A stretch of DNA of 64,000 nucleotides, taken from positions 1 through 64,000 of the forward strand of contig NW_005179061.1 of assembly GCF_000350225.1 (NCBI RefSeq). Direction: 5' to 3'. Each line of letters opens with the position of its first letter. Within the stretch, counting starts at the first letter, position 1. A program made the position numbers and the translations under genes. Below are positions 35,301-44,350 of this stretch, piece by piece. The notes under the pieces were generated by a model. The model saw only the letters and a program-made list of their open reading frames with translations. It had not been told where the DNA came from and searched no databases. Source of the stretch: Chondrus crispus. Its lineage: Eukaryota; Rhodophyta; Florideophyceae; Gigartinales; Gigartinaceae.

Positions 35301-36749
35301 AGAAAAGCGCGATGCTCAGCACGCGGAGACAAGATGGTGCCACACAAGCACTTTGACCCTGCCAAAACGACAACTTATATGGCGGATAAAACAACTGTAA
35401 GGACACTGTTCGGCATAGCAGCAACACACCGCATGCACATAGAGCACATCGATATCAAGTCAGCATATCTACATGAGAAATTCGCACACAACGGCAGCGA
35501 ACAAGTGTACGTGAAACAACCACCCCGTTTCAACGGCACATACAAGCACCCATGCCAAGGAGGCAAGTTGAACATGAACATATATGGGACGCCCTCTGCA
35601 GGACACACCTACCTGACAGCAGTATTCGCCCTACTACGCAAAAGCAAGTTCCAACAAAGCGAAGCTGACCTCTGCCTTTGGTCAAAAAAAACTGGAAAGA
35701 ACCTCATCATGGCCGCAGTAAGCATGGATGATTTTACTGTAGTCGCGTCAAAAGCCGAGCTCAAGGAGGAGTTCGCAAAAGCATTAGCCAAAGCGTACAA
35801 CATCAAGCGCCTAGGAAAGCACAAAACATTCCTAGGATGGACTGTACAGCGAAGCACAAATGGAGACATCCATGTCTCCCAGCCTAATGCAATCAACTAC
35901 ATAGTTGAACAAACAGACATGGCGCAGTGCAACGGCAAGGAAACTCCGTACTGCGACGGAGTAATGCTTCACAAACCAACGGACACCGATGAGATCCAAA
36001 TGGAAACCCTCAAAAAATACCAACAACTAATTGGGGACCTCCGATATGTCGCCGACTCCACCCGGCCTGACATATATTTCCTGACAAACCGACTCGCCGT
36101 CGCGGCCAACAAGCCGACACAGAGGCATTGGAGCGCGTTAATGCGACTGATTCGGTACCTAAAACGTACCCCCACGACAGGCCTCATCTTCCGAGCTGGC
36201 AAGTCCACCAGCAAAGAGTCGACACAGGACCTTCTCATCTCCTATGCAGACGCGGACTTCGCAGCGCACATAATGGACAGAAAGTCCATCTCAGGGACCC
36301 TACACACCTACAACGGAACACCGATTTGTTGGGGATCCCTCAAGCAAAACATCACTGCTCTGTCCACCTGCGAGGCTGAGTACATAGCGGCAACAGCAGC
36401 CGCTCAACAAACAACATGGATCCGACGCATGCTCAAGGACATCCACATACTGTCGACCAAGCCAACACCCCTGAGGATTGACAATCAGTCAGCAATCCAC
36501 GTTGCGAACAGCACAGGACCGACAAAGCGGCGAAAATTCATAGACTTGCGTCACCACTATCTGACGCACCAGTCACAAAAGGGAACAATCACCCTCGCCC
36601 ATGTCCCCACCGACGAGCAACTGGCGGACATCCTCACAAAACCCCTCCGGCGCCAAGCATACACGCGCCTCCTACCCAAGCTGCAACTCACAACCCAGCA
36701 GACTGCAGACGCCAAGACTGCTGCGCCGTCGACAGGGGGAGTGTCATGA
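32310..36749 (+). CDS. Copia-2 copy B gag-pol polyprotein (1479 aa)
   Basis: Same domain order as copy A: gag domain, protease, integrase, reverse transcriptase, RNase H. It differs in the number of short N-terminal repeats rich in Glu, Thr, Ala and Pro (11 residues fewer) and in a handful of substitutions. The frame looks whole. Confidence 0.95.
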   Translation: MDPKIAPLQDDQRHLEYRPGPGQDDNTTAPTSPVAPVLSPRTRVEALVSAPATVVEPEETAPTTTVEQETTAPQHRVEPTPIAKSSTQEMEPITPSIDTKMLGHLPALLSDGTNYGIWKQTLQDIAIINNVEAALDAPPPPITSEQHHIYRRKCAFLRMTIMTSLPSDLASTIDLESTVTPQQLVAEITAHFTDSTPTTHLILKQEAQRTKLTAGGDIEDYIAKHRKIRMKMRMARYPSIQQDEAVTIEFIINGLSSHPSLRHLADMWIANNTVPTNINNLAQRLKAVQVRDEEKKANRDQEPQGMPHPTPWVPEINTPPPPPRSRGRRPGRGAPYQLRQAQWRTDPPRQNPLPHQGTATPMPRSKQWTTPINHKRPPARSTHPQRQTTTGQLANADDEYDDSTVYQALEEEEPECKHYALDSGAHPSHVRKPTRHMRPLHRIIRTNTATNTTPPATHKGMLHIPTGTNRQIRIPAIANPALRANLLSVHDIAVQWGEVRFTPTQALILDTSISPPQTVAKAKFSKGMYYLQVPKEKGNIMAARTAPARQITPTKAPKAQKNRTTAKPTPSSIPTLGQVAPTVKRIPLHVAHNPAPPPYTPAHPAVERDFHHYHVIFNHIRPATLQKMAKLGLLPNLPPTLRQRPPRMTCSSCAAAKQQPAPHYPTTHRYPVGAAFSSDICGPFNPPSRQGNKYILTIIDTKSRYLIVDFLESRAETPHRLNKILTALKQRNRCKPKLLHTDNAKEYISKYATRMYRSQNVMHSTTVPHTPQQNGIAERINGTLMNSARAALHHSGLPKTHWEDAVRDAAFKYNNILHHSTNSLPFTTWTNTTPRVPQFLLFGQLGTIPELANRKQISKLAPRATPARYLHGIDEHHIMVLETKTNKPRRMRCVNFQPYHRANDPAASCTHARKAFTPHRTPTRVTRTTPAPASTTQAKKYPDAAEWEKAHTEELENLDKMNVVQWTPDANLPKKVKLIPLKMGYRYKRNSAGEIASRKARCSARGDKMVPHKHFDPAKTTTYMADKTTVRTLFGIAATHRMHIEHIDIKSAYLHEKFAHNGSEQVYVKQPPRFNGTYKHPCQGGKLNMNIYGTPSAGHTYLTAVFALLRKSKFQQSEADLCLWSKKTGKNLIMAAVSMDDFTVVASKAELKEEFAKALAKAYNIKRLGKHKTFLGWTVQRSTNGDIHVSQPNAINYIVEQTDMAQCNGKETPYCDGVMLHKPTDTDEIQMETLKKYQQLIGDLRYVADSTRPDIYFLTNRLAVAANKPTQRHWSALMRLIRYLKRTPTTGLIFRAGKSTSKESTQDLLISYADADFAAHIMDRKSISGTLHTYNGTPICWGSLKQNITALSTCEAEYIAATAAAQQTTWIRRMLKDIHILSTKPTPLRIDNQSAIHVANSTGPTKRRKFIDLRHHYLTHQSQKGTITLAHVPTDEQLADILTKPLRRQAYTRLLPKLQLTTQQTADAKTAAPSTGGVS

Positions 36750-36946
36750 GAGCCATACAAACAAGTGCCGACGCCGCACCAGCATGCCGCCGCTGTCATG
36801 AGAGCCATACGTGCACACGTAGCACACGCACGACAGCGCAATTAGATCATCTTTATTCACCGCCGTCTCACTGATCCCTCCCATTCCCTTATAAGGTAGA
36901 GACACGATAGGCATCAGTAAACGGAAGGTATCGATCTTGCACCACA
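36742..36946 (+). repeat. Copia-2 copy B 3' LTR with duplicated start
   Basis: The 153 bp matching the 5' LTR are 36794-36946. As in copy A, 17 bases of LTR start also occur just after the polypurine stretch at 36742, so the 52-bp extension predates the duplication of the element. Confidence 0.8.
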
Positions 36947-37202
36947 GACAGAAAGGGTATTATGTGTTACTGTAACCTTAACAACATTGCACAGGGCGCC
37001 GTTGTATGCAAGCGACGGCGAGAATGAAATAACCGCCTACGAGTAGTCAGAGGGGAAACTGTAATTCGTATGTGTACCCTATTGGTGGATTTGGCTTGAC
37101 AAGGATACCTACATACTGTACACTACACTAACATTACAGTAATGCACATAAGTGCATACATAAGCTGCCACTTTCTGCTACTTTCTAGTAGAAAGTTGCG
37201 GC
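36947..37202. other. spacer between Copia-2 and Harbinger element
   Basis: Non-coding, A/T-richer sequence with several TACTGTA and TTACAGTAA words. It contains a short inverted repeat (GCTACTTTCTAGTAGAAAGT, about 37176-37195). No gene is seen. Confidence 0.6.
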
Positions 37203-37785
37203 TTAGAGCATCTCCACCGGTTGACGTTTTTGGGTCTAATGATCTATGGCCCATGAATTTTAGACCCATTCGACAATTTCGTCTTCACTTGTTCAACTTT
37301 TTTTGGGTCTATCCCTATCTAAAAATACCGTGGGTCTATCGCAGGATCTATTCAAACCATGAAATAGACCCTGGGATAGACCCGATCTATCCCCCACGTT
37401 GTACACGTGCCAAAAAATTCCTGGCATGTCTGGTCCGGCCTTGAGCGCCACCGTCGCCACCGTCGCCCCATCGCTCTCCACTTGTCCATGGATCATTTTG
37501 GTTCCCGCCACTTTCATGTACTACCCAAAACGCAAATTGCCGCGGACAACTCTTTTGCGACGAAAAGAGCGCGCGATGGCCTCGCGTATTTCACAACCGC
37601 ACGCATGGACATTTATGTAATCATCCATGACAGAGGTACGCACACCACTTCCGCCCTTTCTTTTGTCTGACATTCATCTCCTATTTCTGCTGTGTGTCGG
37701 TCATGGGCAGGGGAAAGTCATGGACGTCTGTCGTCATCACTGTCATGCAACAGGTGGTCCAAGTTGACACTCGTCGTCGACGAGA

Positions 37786-37924
37786 GAGGAAGTTTGTGAG
37801 AGGGGCTGAGGAGATATGGAGGTAGGTGACGGGACGGGGGTGCGAGAGCAGAAGAGAGGAAGTGGGTGAGAGGGGCCGAGGAGCTACGGATGTAGGTGAA
37901 GGGACAGGGGTGCGAGAGCAGAGG
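37786..37924. repeat. 70-bp tandem repeat, two copies
   Basis: Two diverged copies of a G/A-rich 70-bp block starting GAGGAAGT (37786 and 37856), inside the Harbinger element. Confidence 0.75.
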
Positions 37925-38239
37925 ATAGACAATTAGACCGTCACTAGACCTTTTGAACAGTTGTCAATTGACAACGCACATATTAGTGCTATACAGTAAC
38001 CATGGGGATAGCAACGGAAACGACCGAGTAAATACGGAAAGACTATCTCCCAATTCGATCTCCGCTTACTTCCTATAAATATTTTTGATAATTCATTCTA
38101 GTCAATCATAATATGAGCAGTGCCACCAAGGCTGAGCGCAGAAACGCATCATCTGCATTGGTCGGTCTTTTCAAATCACGCCATCTCACTCCAATGCGAT
38201 CCATCCCTGCCTATCTCCACGTAATCCCACTCAGCTCCC

Positions 38240-38750
38240 ATGACAGCTACCCCCAAACCTGCCCCGGACGACGACGGCCCATTCGCCCCCCCTGATGGCG
38301 ACCACCCCAACCTTCCCCGTAACGGCGCCCACACCCACCTGCTCCCTGACGGCGGCCACATCCACCTCCCCAGACGGCGGCGACACCCCCCTCCCCTGAC
38401 GACGTCCACATCCATCTCCCCTGACGACGAATACACCCATTTCCCCTGGCGGCGGCGACATCCGCCTCCCCTCACAACGATTCCGCCACCTCCCCCGACG
38501 GCCGCGACACACCCCTCCCCTGACGGTGGCCACATCTACCTCCCCCGACGGCAGCAGCACTCCATCCCCTGACGGCTATCACAACCACCTCTCCCCACGG
38601 GGTTGTCACTCACCTCCCCTCACACAGACGACACCACCCTTCCTCGACGGAGACCACACCCACTTTTCCCGAAGGCGGCCGCACTTGCCTCTCCTGACAG
38701 CGTCCACATACACCTCCCCTGACGGCAACTACACCTGCTTCCCCTGAAAG
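38240..38750. repeat. C-rich minisatellite (CTCCCCTGACGGC family)
   Basis: A degenerate repeat of about 24-27 bp built on CCTCCCCTGACGGCGNCCACA. It resumes at about 39786-39975, which suggests that the tract was split by the inserted segment 38752-39785. Frames on both strands stay open because of the repeat, so the ORFs here are not taken as genes. Confidence 0.8.
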
Positions 38751-39039
38751 TTGTAGTATAGTGGCGGTCGCCAGCTATGAGCTAGCTCGAGGAAGGGGTA
38801 ACAACCAATAGGGGGTGTCCCGCGGTAGATCGGGACTGTGGTAGAGCAAAGGGGAAGTACGTCGGCCGACTGTAAAAGCACGACGTACTGGTCGAAGTGC
38901 GGACCCGGAATGGGACCAGCACTGGAAGGGGTGGTGTAAGAACACACAAAACAGGGGGGAACCCGAGCCTAAAGACTAGTGTCAGACACGGGCGGAGCCC
39001 CGAGTAACGGAAACTCCTAGAGGGAACGAGCGGGACAGA

Positions 39040-39380
39040 TGTCAATAGTGCCGCCAAGGCTAGAGGCTTGTCGTAGCCCGCGACTTGACAATCGTCACAA
39101 TACAGGGAGAGAGAAATAGGTCGTGCGACAGTAATACGCCCAGGCTAGAGGCCAGTCTTAGCCCGCGTGGTCGCAACGACAGAGTATAAAGGAAAACAAT
39201 TGAAACGTCGAGCGACAGTAACACGCCGAGGTTAGTGGCTGGTCCTAACCCGCGTAGTCGCAAGGACGGAGGAATGGAAAAGGTAAATTAGAGGCAATAG
39301 AAGCCAGGGAAACGTCGCAAGACAGATTCCGACAATGTTGCCTAAGTCAGAGGCTTGTCTTGACCCGCGGTGTCGCACCG
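39040..39380. repeat. four diverged ~90-bp repeats
   Basis: Blocks with the pattern CGCCNAGGCTAGAGGCTTGTC followed by CCCGCG-GTCGCA recur at about 39050, 39138, 39225 and 39338, with increasing divergence. Confidence 0.7.
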
Positions 39381-39584
39381 TCGAAGGAAATCCGTTCCCA
39401 AAAGACCCTTGACTGTTTACTGTCATTGCCCGGCGCCGTCGCTTAAATAAGCGAGGTCGCGGGGTCTTGGACATTGTCCATCCTACGGTACTACGGTACT
39501 CTATGGTGCAATGCACTGTACTATGCCATTACTACTGTACCTTGTCATATACAACCTCCGGGCTGTACTGTATACAGTACGTCA

Positions 39585-39740
39585 TCGGCCTGTAATGCCC
39601 ACGTGTAGTCGCCCGCCTGTAAGGCACACATGTCGTCCATCGGCATGTAATGCCCACGTGTAGTCGCGCGCTTGTAAGGCACACATGTCGTCCATCGGCC
39701 TGTAATGCTCACGTGTAGTCGCGCGCCTGTAAGGTACCCG
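39585..39740. repeat. 55-bp tandem repeat, about 2.8 copies
   Basis: Copies start with TCGGCCTGTAATGC or a close variant at 39585, 39640 and 39695, exactly 55 bp apart. Confidence 0.88.
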
Positions 39741-40028
39741 CGGCGGCGGGTGCTGTACAAATTACAAATCTGGGCTGTGATACCACAACAGCGGCACATC
39801 CACGTTCCCTCACAACGACGACACCCACCTCCCCCGACAGCGGCGACACTCCCCTCCCCTGACGGCAGCCACATCTGCCTTCCTCGACGGCGACCACCCC
39901 TACCTCCTCCATCAGCAACCAAACCTACTTCTACCTCCCCCCACAGCAACTAAACCTACGTCCCCCGACAGCTCGCCACGGCTTTCCACCCCCCTCGGCA
40001 TTATCATTCCGATCTCGCTCTGGCCGTC

Positions 40029-40636
40029 ATGGAAGCGAAAACCCCCACCGATGCACAAGCCGCTTTACAGATTTTGGCGGATGCGGCCATTGACCGCGAA
40101 GCGGCTTTCGTGGAGTATCTCTGCGAGCCACAAGCGGACACTGACGAGGAGAATGATTCATACAGCCTCATTCTGGATACATATTATAATAACGGAGGAG
40201 GCAGTGCCCTTGTTCAGTTAACAAACTTTACCATCAAGTAGTTTATTCCGCACCTTCCTGGCCAATAATTACAACATTGGCCGTGAGCGACGATCTCAGT
40301 ACTCTGCAAAGGACGCCCTTTTCATGGTCCTAGCTACGCTCAAACATGGAGGACAGTGGGATTATCTCAGCCAGACGTTCAAGATGAAGGGTGCGACGTT
40401 CGAGCGATTGGTTACACGCTTCATTTTGATGATCTCTACAATTCATGTGCAATCCTTTGCGAAGGGACGATGCTGACACCTATCATAGGTCTCGTAATCG
40501 GTTGAATGCCATCGGGGATGCCATGGTGAACAAGCCAAAGCGCGTGCAGAAGCGTTATCGACAACGCTGTAGACAGAGACTGGCAATAACGTTCCGAGGG
40601 CAAGCTGTGGATGAGGAGGAAACGGAAGACGAATAA
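40029..40636 (+). pseudogene. Harbinger transposase-like fragments
   Basis: An acidic N-terminal piece (40029-40241), a piece in another frame (40246-40476) containing YSAKDALFMVLATLKHGGQW and MKGATFERL, and a basic piece (about 40477-40636) ending EEETEDE lie in sequence. From memory, the middle piece resembles the N-terminal part of Harbinger-like transposases of oomycetes and algae. I see no catalytic DDE residues. Stop codons separate the pieces, so this is a decayed or deleted gene unless introns are involved. Confidence 0.55.
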
Positions 40637-41021
40637 ATTCGGCAGGTGCCATCAATCTGATGGAACGTGCAATGTTTCGGCATTTGCTCCATGTTTGCGT
40701 AAGATCCTTGTCTTCTCCATGAAGGGTTGGACCAAATTTTATTTTTTAATCTTTTGTGGTGTCTACAGTAACTGTGGAACTATCCTGATCGTTGGGCACT
40801 TAGTCCATCGTTTTTCAATTACATCGTTTTTCAATTACTTCGTATTTGCCAAAGAGACCTACTGATGGAGACGGATTCCTTTTTTCCTCCATCTATCAAT
40901 AGCATAGACCCGCGGCCGAGTTCGGTCTAAATTTTGACTGGGAGCCAGTTGAAAGTTTCCACCCGGCAGTTTGAACAAATACATTATATCCTATAGACCC
41001 TCGCCGTTGGAGATGCTCTTA

Positions 41022-42900
41022 CGTATGTAGAAAGTTTCTACAGTACGTGCACACGTACAGTGCTGACCAGAACGTCAGCAAGCACTGCAGAACTGTACAG
41101 TCCACTGTACTGTGTAAAGTCTACAGCACTGTACTCAAGTTGCGATTGCCACCCGCCGTTGGCCTCAAAACCAGTGAGGAGGGTTGGGGAAATTGAGGGG
41201 ATGCGAGGCCTATCTGTACAGTGGACTGTAGAGTGTACTGGACCCAAGGGTATATATACTGCTGCGGCCAGTCCAACCCACATAAAGCTACCGAGAGCGC
41301 GAGAGCGCAGCAAAATCTGTGCTACCCGTGAAGGGTACATCCTCAAGTCCACCTCCAATTCGCCTGTTGCTTCCTCGATGCCATCCCTACATCCCCACCG
41401 CCCCCCATCTTATATACTGTAAGTTACTACTCATCCTCGGTACATCCGTCCTGCGCAGAGACGAAAGAGACGCTAGCAATGAATATGTCTACGCCTTGAC
41501 AGCGAAGGAGGCGCTAGCTAGCAATAGATACTGTGCAGTATGTCTACGCTTTCACAACGAAAGAGATCCTAGCAGTGGTCTGCTACGTCTTGGCAACAAA
41601 CTCGTCGTCTCGCGCACATTCCGTACAGTAGCATACAAGATTTCGAGATTTCGATACACCCTCCACACAGTGCTGCTCGTGTCCTACCGTACAGAGTGCT
41701 ACCGTGTACAGTAGGCTGAGCGTCAATTCTGTCGAGACCAACGACGTGCGCGGCGCTGGCAAGAGCAACCATGCTGCTCCTGGGAGCACTCAAATTGCCC
41801 ATTGCCGTTGGGGGGAGTGGGGACGTTGTAAGCGCGTAGCAATTACTGCCCACGGCACAGCCGCTACGATGGGTACAGTACAGTAGCGTAGAGCGCCATC
41901 TGCATTTATCTCCAGGGGGGCACAGTAAACACGAGTGCAGCCGCAGGCGGACAACGGGCCAGCCGCTGCATTACTGTACCCGAATGGTTATTCGGGTAAT
42001 GTTTGGACTCCGTTACCCGAATAACCACCTGAATGGTTACACCACCACAGTTATCACGAGTGCAGCCGCAGCGGACAACAGCGAGCCGCTGCCACCTCCA
42101 TACCTGACCGGCATCTCCGCGACTGACTCTTTCATTACGTGGGTACCGTATGACTGCAGCCGTCAAAAAAAAAAAAAAAATGGAAACGCTCTGCCGTGCC
42201 AGCGCATGCACATGGGACAACGGAAATGCACGCCGGGGGGGTTAGTGTCTACGGGGGTTTTAGCGAGAGCGACTCTCGGACGCGGGCGCGGGCGGCTTTC
42301 GCGCGGCGCGGGCGAGGGGGGCGAATTAATCGACGTGGCGACGGGGAATGGTGCAGCGCGCGGCGGGTGGAAGCGGGGCCGAGGCGTGTGCGGGAAGGGA
42401 GGCGCGCGGACGGGGCGATGCTACGTTGCAGCGGTGCGGGCTGGGGTGCGGGCTGGTGCGGGCTGGCGCGTGAGCTGGGGCGCGGGGAGAGGACGCCTCA
42501 GGGACGGGGGCGGGCGTCCCCGCAGCGCGGGTTGCGGATGCGGCGGCGTGGTTGGCGGGCGCGGGCGGGCAGGGTTTGGGGGCAAGGGCATCCCGAGAGA
42601 AGGTGGAGATCGGCTCAAAGGTTGAATTCTGCAAGCAAAAAAAAGTGCACCACATGCACCCCCCGCCTGCACCCCCCCCCCCCCCGCCTGCATTGCTGCG
42701 ATTGCATCTCCCAGCGATTGCATCTCCCATACAGAGCGCGGGCGGGCAGCGGGAGAGGCGCCACCCTTTGTTCCGGAAAAGGGACGCCCGTCCCTCGTCT
42801 ACCTTTCTTGCAAGCCCCTCGCGCCGCCATCACACCTCAATGCATTTGCTTTTGAAACACGCATTCGCCTGGCGCACCCTGCGTTCCAGACTGTCGCATG
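41022..42900. other. intergenic, low complexity
   Basis: Many TACTGTAC and TACAGTA words (41038-41250, 41690-41710, 41870-41890), a poly-A run at about 42165-42181 and a very G/C-rich stretch (42280-42600) with a C run near 42670. Open frames here overlap on both strands, are compositionally driven and show no recognisable domain. No gene is called. Confidence 0.5.
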
Positions 42901-42945
42901 CCCTCGCCTGAGGCTGCCTACCTTCCAGGCCTTGCCCCTTTTGCA

Positions 42946-42953
42946 TATTTAAG
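42946..42953 (+). promoter_or_regulatory. TATA-like box upstream of SIMPL gene
   Basis: TATTTAAG lies about 110 bp before the start codon at 43062, followed by a C/T-rich leader suited to a transcription start near 42975. This is inferred from position and sequence only. Confidence 0.4.
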
Positions 42954-43061
42954 CAGCCACGCTCCGTCGGCGAGCGCTTCTTCCGCCCCCCTTCACCCGC
43001 CCCCCTTCACCGACCCCTCCTCACCGATCTACGTGCCAACTACAGTATCCCACTTGCCATC

Positions 43062-43754
43062 ATGACAATCCCGACTCTTCTCGTCCTCGCCGCGCTCATG
43101 CTAGCAACGTTCCCCACGGCGCTCGCGCAGCGCACGCCGCGCACCATCAACGTACGCGGGGAGGGCAGTGCGAGCGCGCCGCCGGATCTGGCGACGATAT
43201 CGACCGGGGTGACGACGATGGCGAAGACGGCAAAGGAGGCGTTATCGGAGAACAACCGCAGGTTTGCGCGCGTGCTGCAGGTGCTCAAGGACGCCGGGAT
43301 CGCGGAGAAGGACATCCAGACGGGGTTTTTCCGGGTCAACCCGCAGTTCGAGAGCCGGCCAAACAACACGAACGAGCTGGTGGGGTACCGCGTGGTGAAC
43401 GAGGTGAACGTCAAGGTGAGGGACCTGGACATCCTGGGCGACGTGCTGGACGCGCTCGTGCGGGCGGGGAGCAACAACATCTCGGGCGTCAACTTTAGCC
43501 TGGACGACTCGGAGGCGGCGGAGAACGAGGCGAGGACGGCGGCGATTATGGACGCGAGGAGCCGCGCGCGGCTGTACGCGAAGGCGGCAGGTGTTAGGGT
43601 CGGGCGCGTGTTGGCCATTAGTGAGACTGCTATTGAGACGCCGCAGGCGTCACAGCGGCTGAAGGCTAGTGCGTTTTCGGCCGACTCGGTGCCCATCGCT
43701 ACAGGAGAGCTTACTGTTACCGCACGGGTGTTCGTGTTGTTTGAGATGAAGTAG
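43062..43754 (+). CDS. secreted SIMPL-domain (DUF541) protein
   Basis: This 230-aa protein has an N-terminal signal peptide (hydrophobic residues 4-20, cleavage probably after ALA/AQ at 22-23). It is followed by a single SIMPL domain, the fold of the bacterial 26-kDa periplasmic immunogenic protein BP26/Omp28. Typical features are the opening INVRGEGSASAPPDLA, the repeated alpha/beta modules, GYRVVNEVNVKVRDLD in the middle, an Ala/Arg-rich helix (about 150-175) and a C-terminal ELTVTARVFVLFEMK strand. The biochemical function of the family is poorly known; bacterial members form periplasmic oligomeric channels or chaperone-like assemblies. There is no intron. The G/C-rich codons and bacterial family suggest an old or recent gene transfer, but I cannot test this here. 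The ATG at 43062 is chosen because it alone gives the signal peptide. Confidence 0.85.
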   Translation: MTIPTLLVLAALMLATFPTALAQRTPRTINVRGEGSASAPPDLATISTGVTTMAKTAKEALSENNRRFARVLQVLKDAGIAEKDIQTGFFRVNPQFESRPNNTNELVGYRVVNEVNVKVRDLDILGDVLDALVRAGSNNISGVNFSLDDSEAAENEARTAAIMDARSRARLYAKAAGVRVGRVLAISETAIETPQASQRLKASAFSADSVPIATGELTVTARVFVLFEMK

Positions 43755-44160
43755 AAGTTGTGCTCGTTGGCTGGTCACGTGGAGTCGCGGCACAACAAAA
43801 GTGGGCGCCCTGTCAAGATAGAAAGTCTGTAGACGTGCAATACTGTATGCACCCTTAGTGCTGTTGCTTGTTACAGTAAAGTGCGTTGTGGAAAAAATAG
43901 ATGCGTCAAAAAGTGTTTCAAGGTGATCAAGGCGTACGGTAGATTGGTGCGGTTGTGTTAGGGTAAAGCGTTGCGGACGCGGGAGACATGTGGGGACATG
44001 AGAGGAGAAATGGTGGATGTAGGTGGAATTCACACACGCTGAGCAGCGTTCCTCTTTGGTAAAACGTGGCACGCCGATATCGACCTCTTGTCCCTCTTTG
44101 TTTGAAGGGTAAAGTTTAGTGTAGGTGCCGCTCAAATGCGCAAAGGAGCCTCTTCGCGAG

Positions 44161-44175
44161 TGTGGAAGTTCCACA
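44161..44175. repeat. 15-bp palindrome
   Basis: TGTGGAAGTTCCACA reads the same on both strands except at the central base. It lies just left of the larger inverted repeat at 44186-44242. Confidence 0.7.
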
Positions 44176-44185
44176 GATGAAACCT

Positions 44186-44242
44186 CTCGCGGGAGTTTCA
44201 TCTACCGTTCCACAGTGGAACGGTAGATGAAACTCCCGCGAG
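44186..44242. repeat. perfect 28-bp inverted repeat, 1-base loop
   Basis: 44186-44213 is the exact reverse complement of 44215-44242, with a single A between. It contains GTTTCATCTACCGTTCC on the left arm. It could extrude as a cruciform or give a very stable RNA hairpin. Confidence 0.9.
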
Positions 44243-44301
44243 GGATCGGCGGCGAAGGGTGGAAGCGGGGAAGCGAGGGTGGTGCCACGGGCGAAAGACC
44301 A

Positions 44302-44350
44302 AGCACAACAATGTGCTTGGTAGTAGTAATAAGAGCATCTCTACCGGGGG
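44302..44350. repeat. hairpin and orphan Harbinger-like terminus
   Basis: A 9-base stem (CCAAGCACA with TGTGCTTGG) is followed by TAA and then GAGCATCTCTACCGGGGG (44333-44350). This resembles the left end of the Harbinger element at 37206, including a TAA that could be a target duplication. No matching right end is seen downstream. Confidence 0.4.

Larger units (their letters stand above)
32153..36946 (+). mobile_element. Copia-2 copy B, whole-looking LTR element at right end of array
   Basis: Nearly identical to copy A, with LTRs at 32153-32305 and 36794-36946 (153 bp each) and the same duplicated LTR start at 36742. Its left flank is the same unit base as in copy A. Its right flank (GACAGAAAGGG) is unique sequence unrelated to the array, so the element forms the array boundary. 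No target duplication is visible. It looks whole and recent. Confidence 0.95.
38752..39785. mobile_element. possible solo LTR splitting the minisatellite
   Basis: The segment begins TGTAGTATAGTGG, ends CCACAACA, and interrupts the C-rich minisatellite. Inside are four diverged blocks of about 90 bp, a TTAAATAAGC TATA-like box (about 39443) and a 55-bp tandem repeat. Size, ends and internal layout suit a solo LTR of an LTR retrotransposon. No clear target duplication is visible and the family is unknown. Confidence 0.3.
37206..41018 (+). mobile_element. PIF/Harbinger-type DNA transposon, degenerate
   Basis: The left end GAGCATCTCCACCGG (37206) and the right end CCGTTGGAGATGCTC (ending 41018) are inverted repeats with one mismatch. 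They are bounded by TTA on both sides (37203-37205 and 41019-41021). A TTA/TAA 3-bp duplication with GAGCATCTCCA termini is typical of PIF/Harbinger. The subterminal regions are also related (repeats of GGGTCTAT at the left, TATAGACCC at the right). The interior holds transposase-like fragments near the right end (40029-40636) and about 2 kb of minisatellites and inserted sequence. I see no DDE catalytic core, so it is probably non-autonomous. Confidence 0.82.

Noticed and set aside
38176-38572. Gly/Val-rich and Pro/Asp-rich proteins in the Harbinger element
   Set aside because: Both are translations of a C-rich minisatellite on opposite strands.
41984-42911. Arg/Gly-rich proteins at 42.0-42.9 kb
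   Set aside because: Several overlapping frames on both strands are open because of high G/C content; no motif or consistent start was seen.
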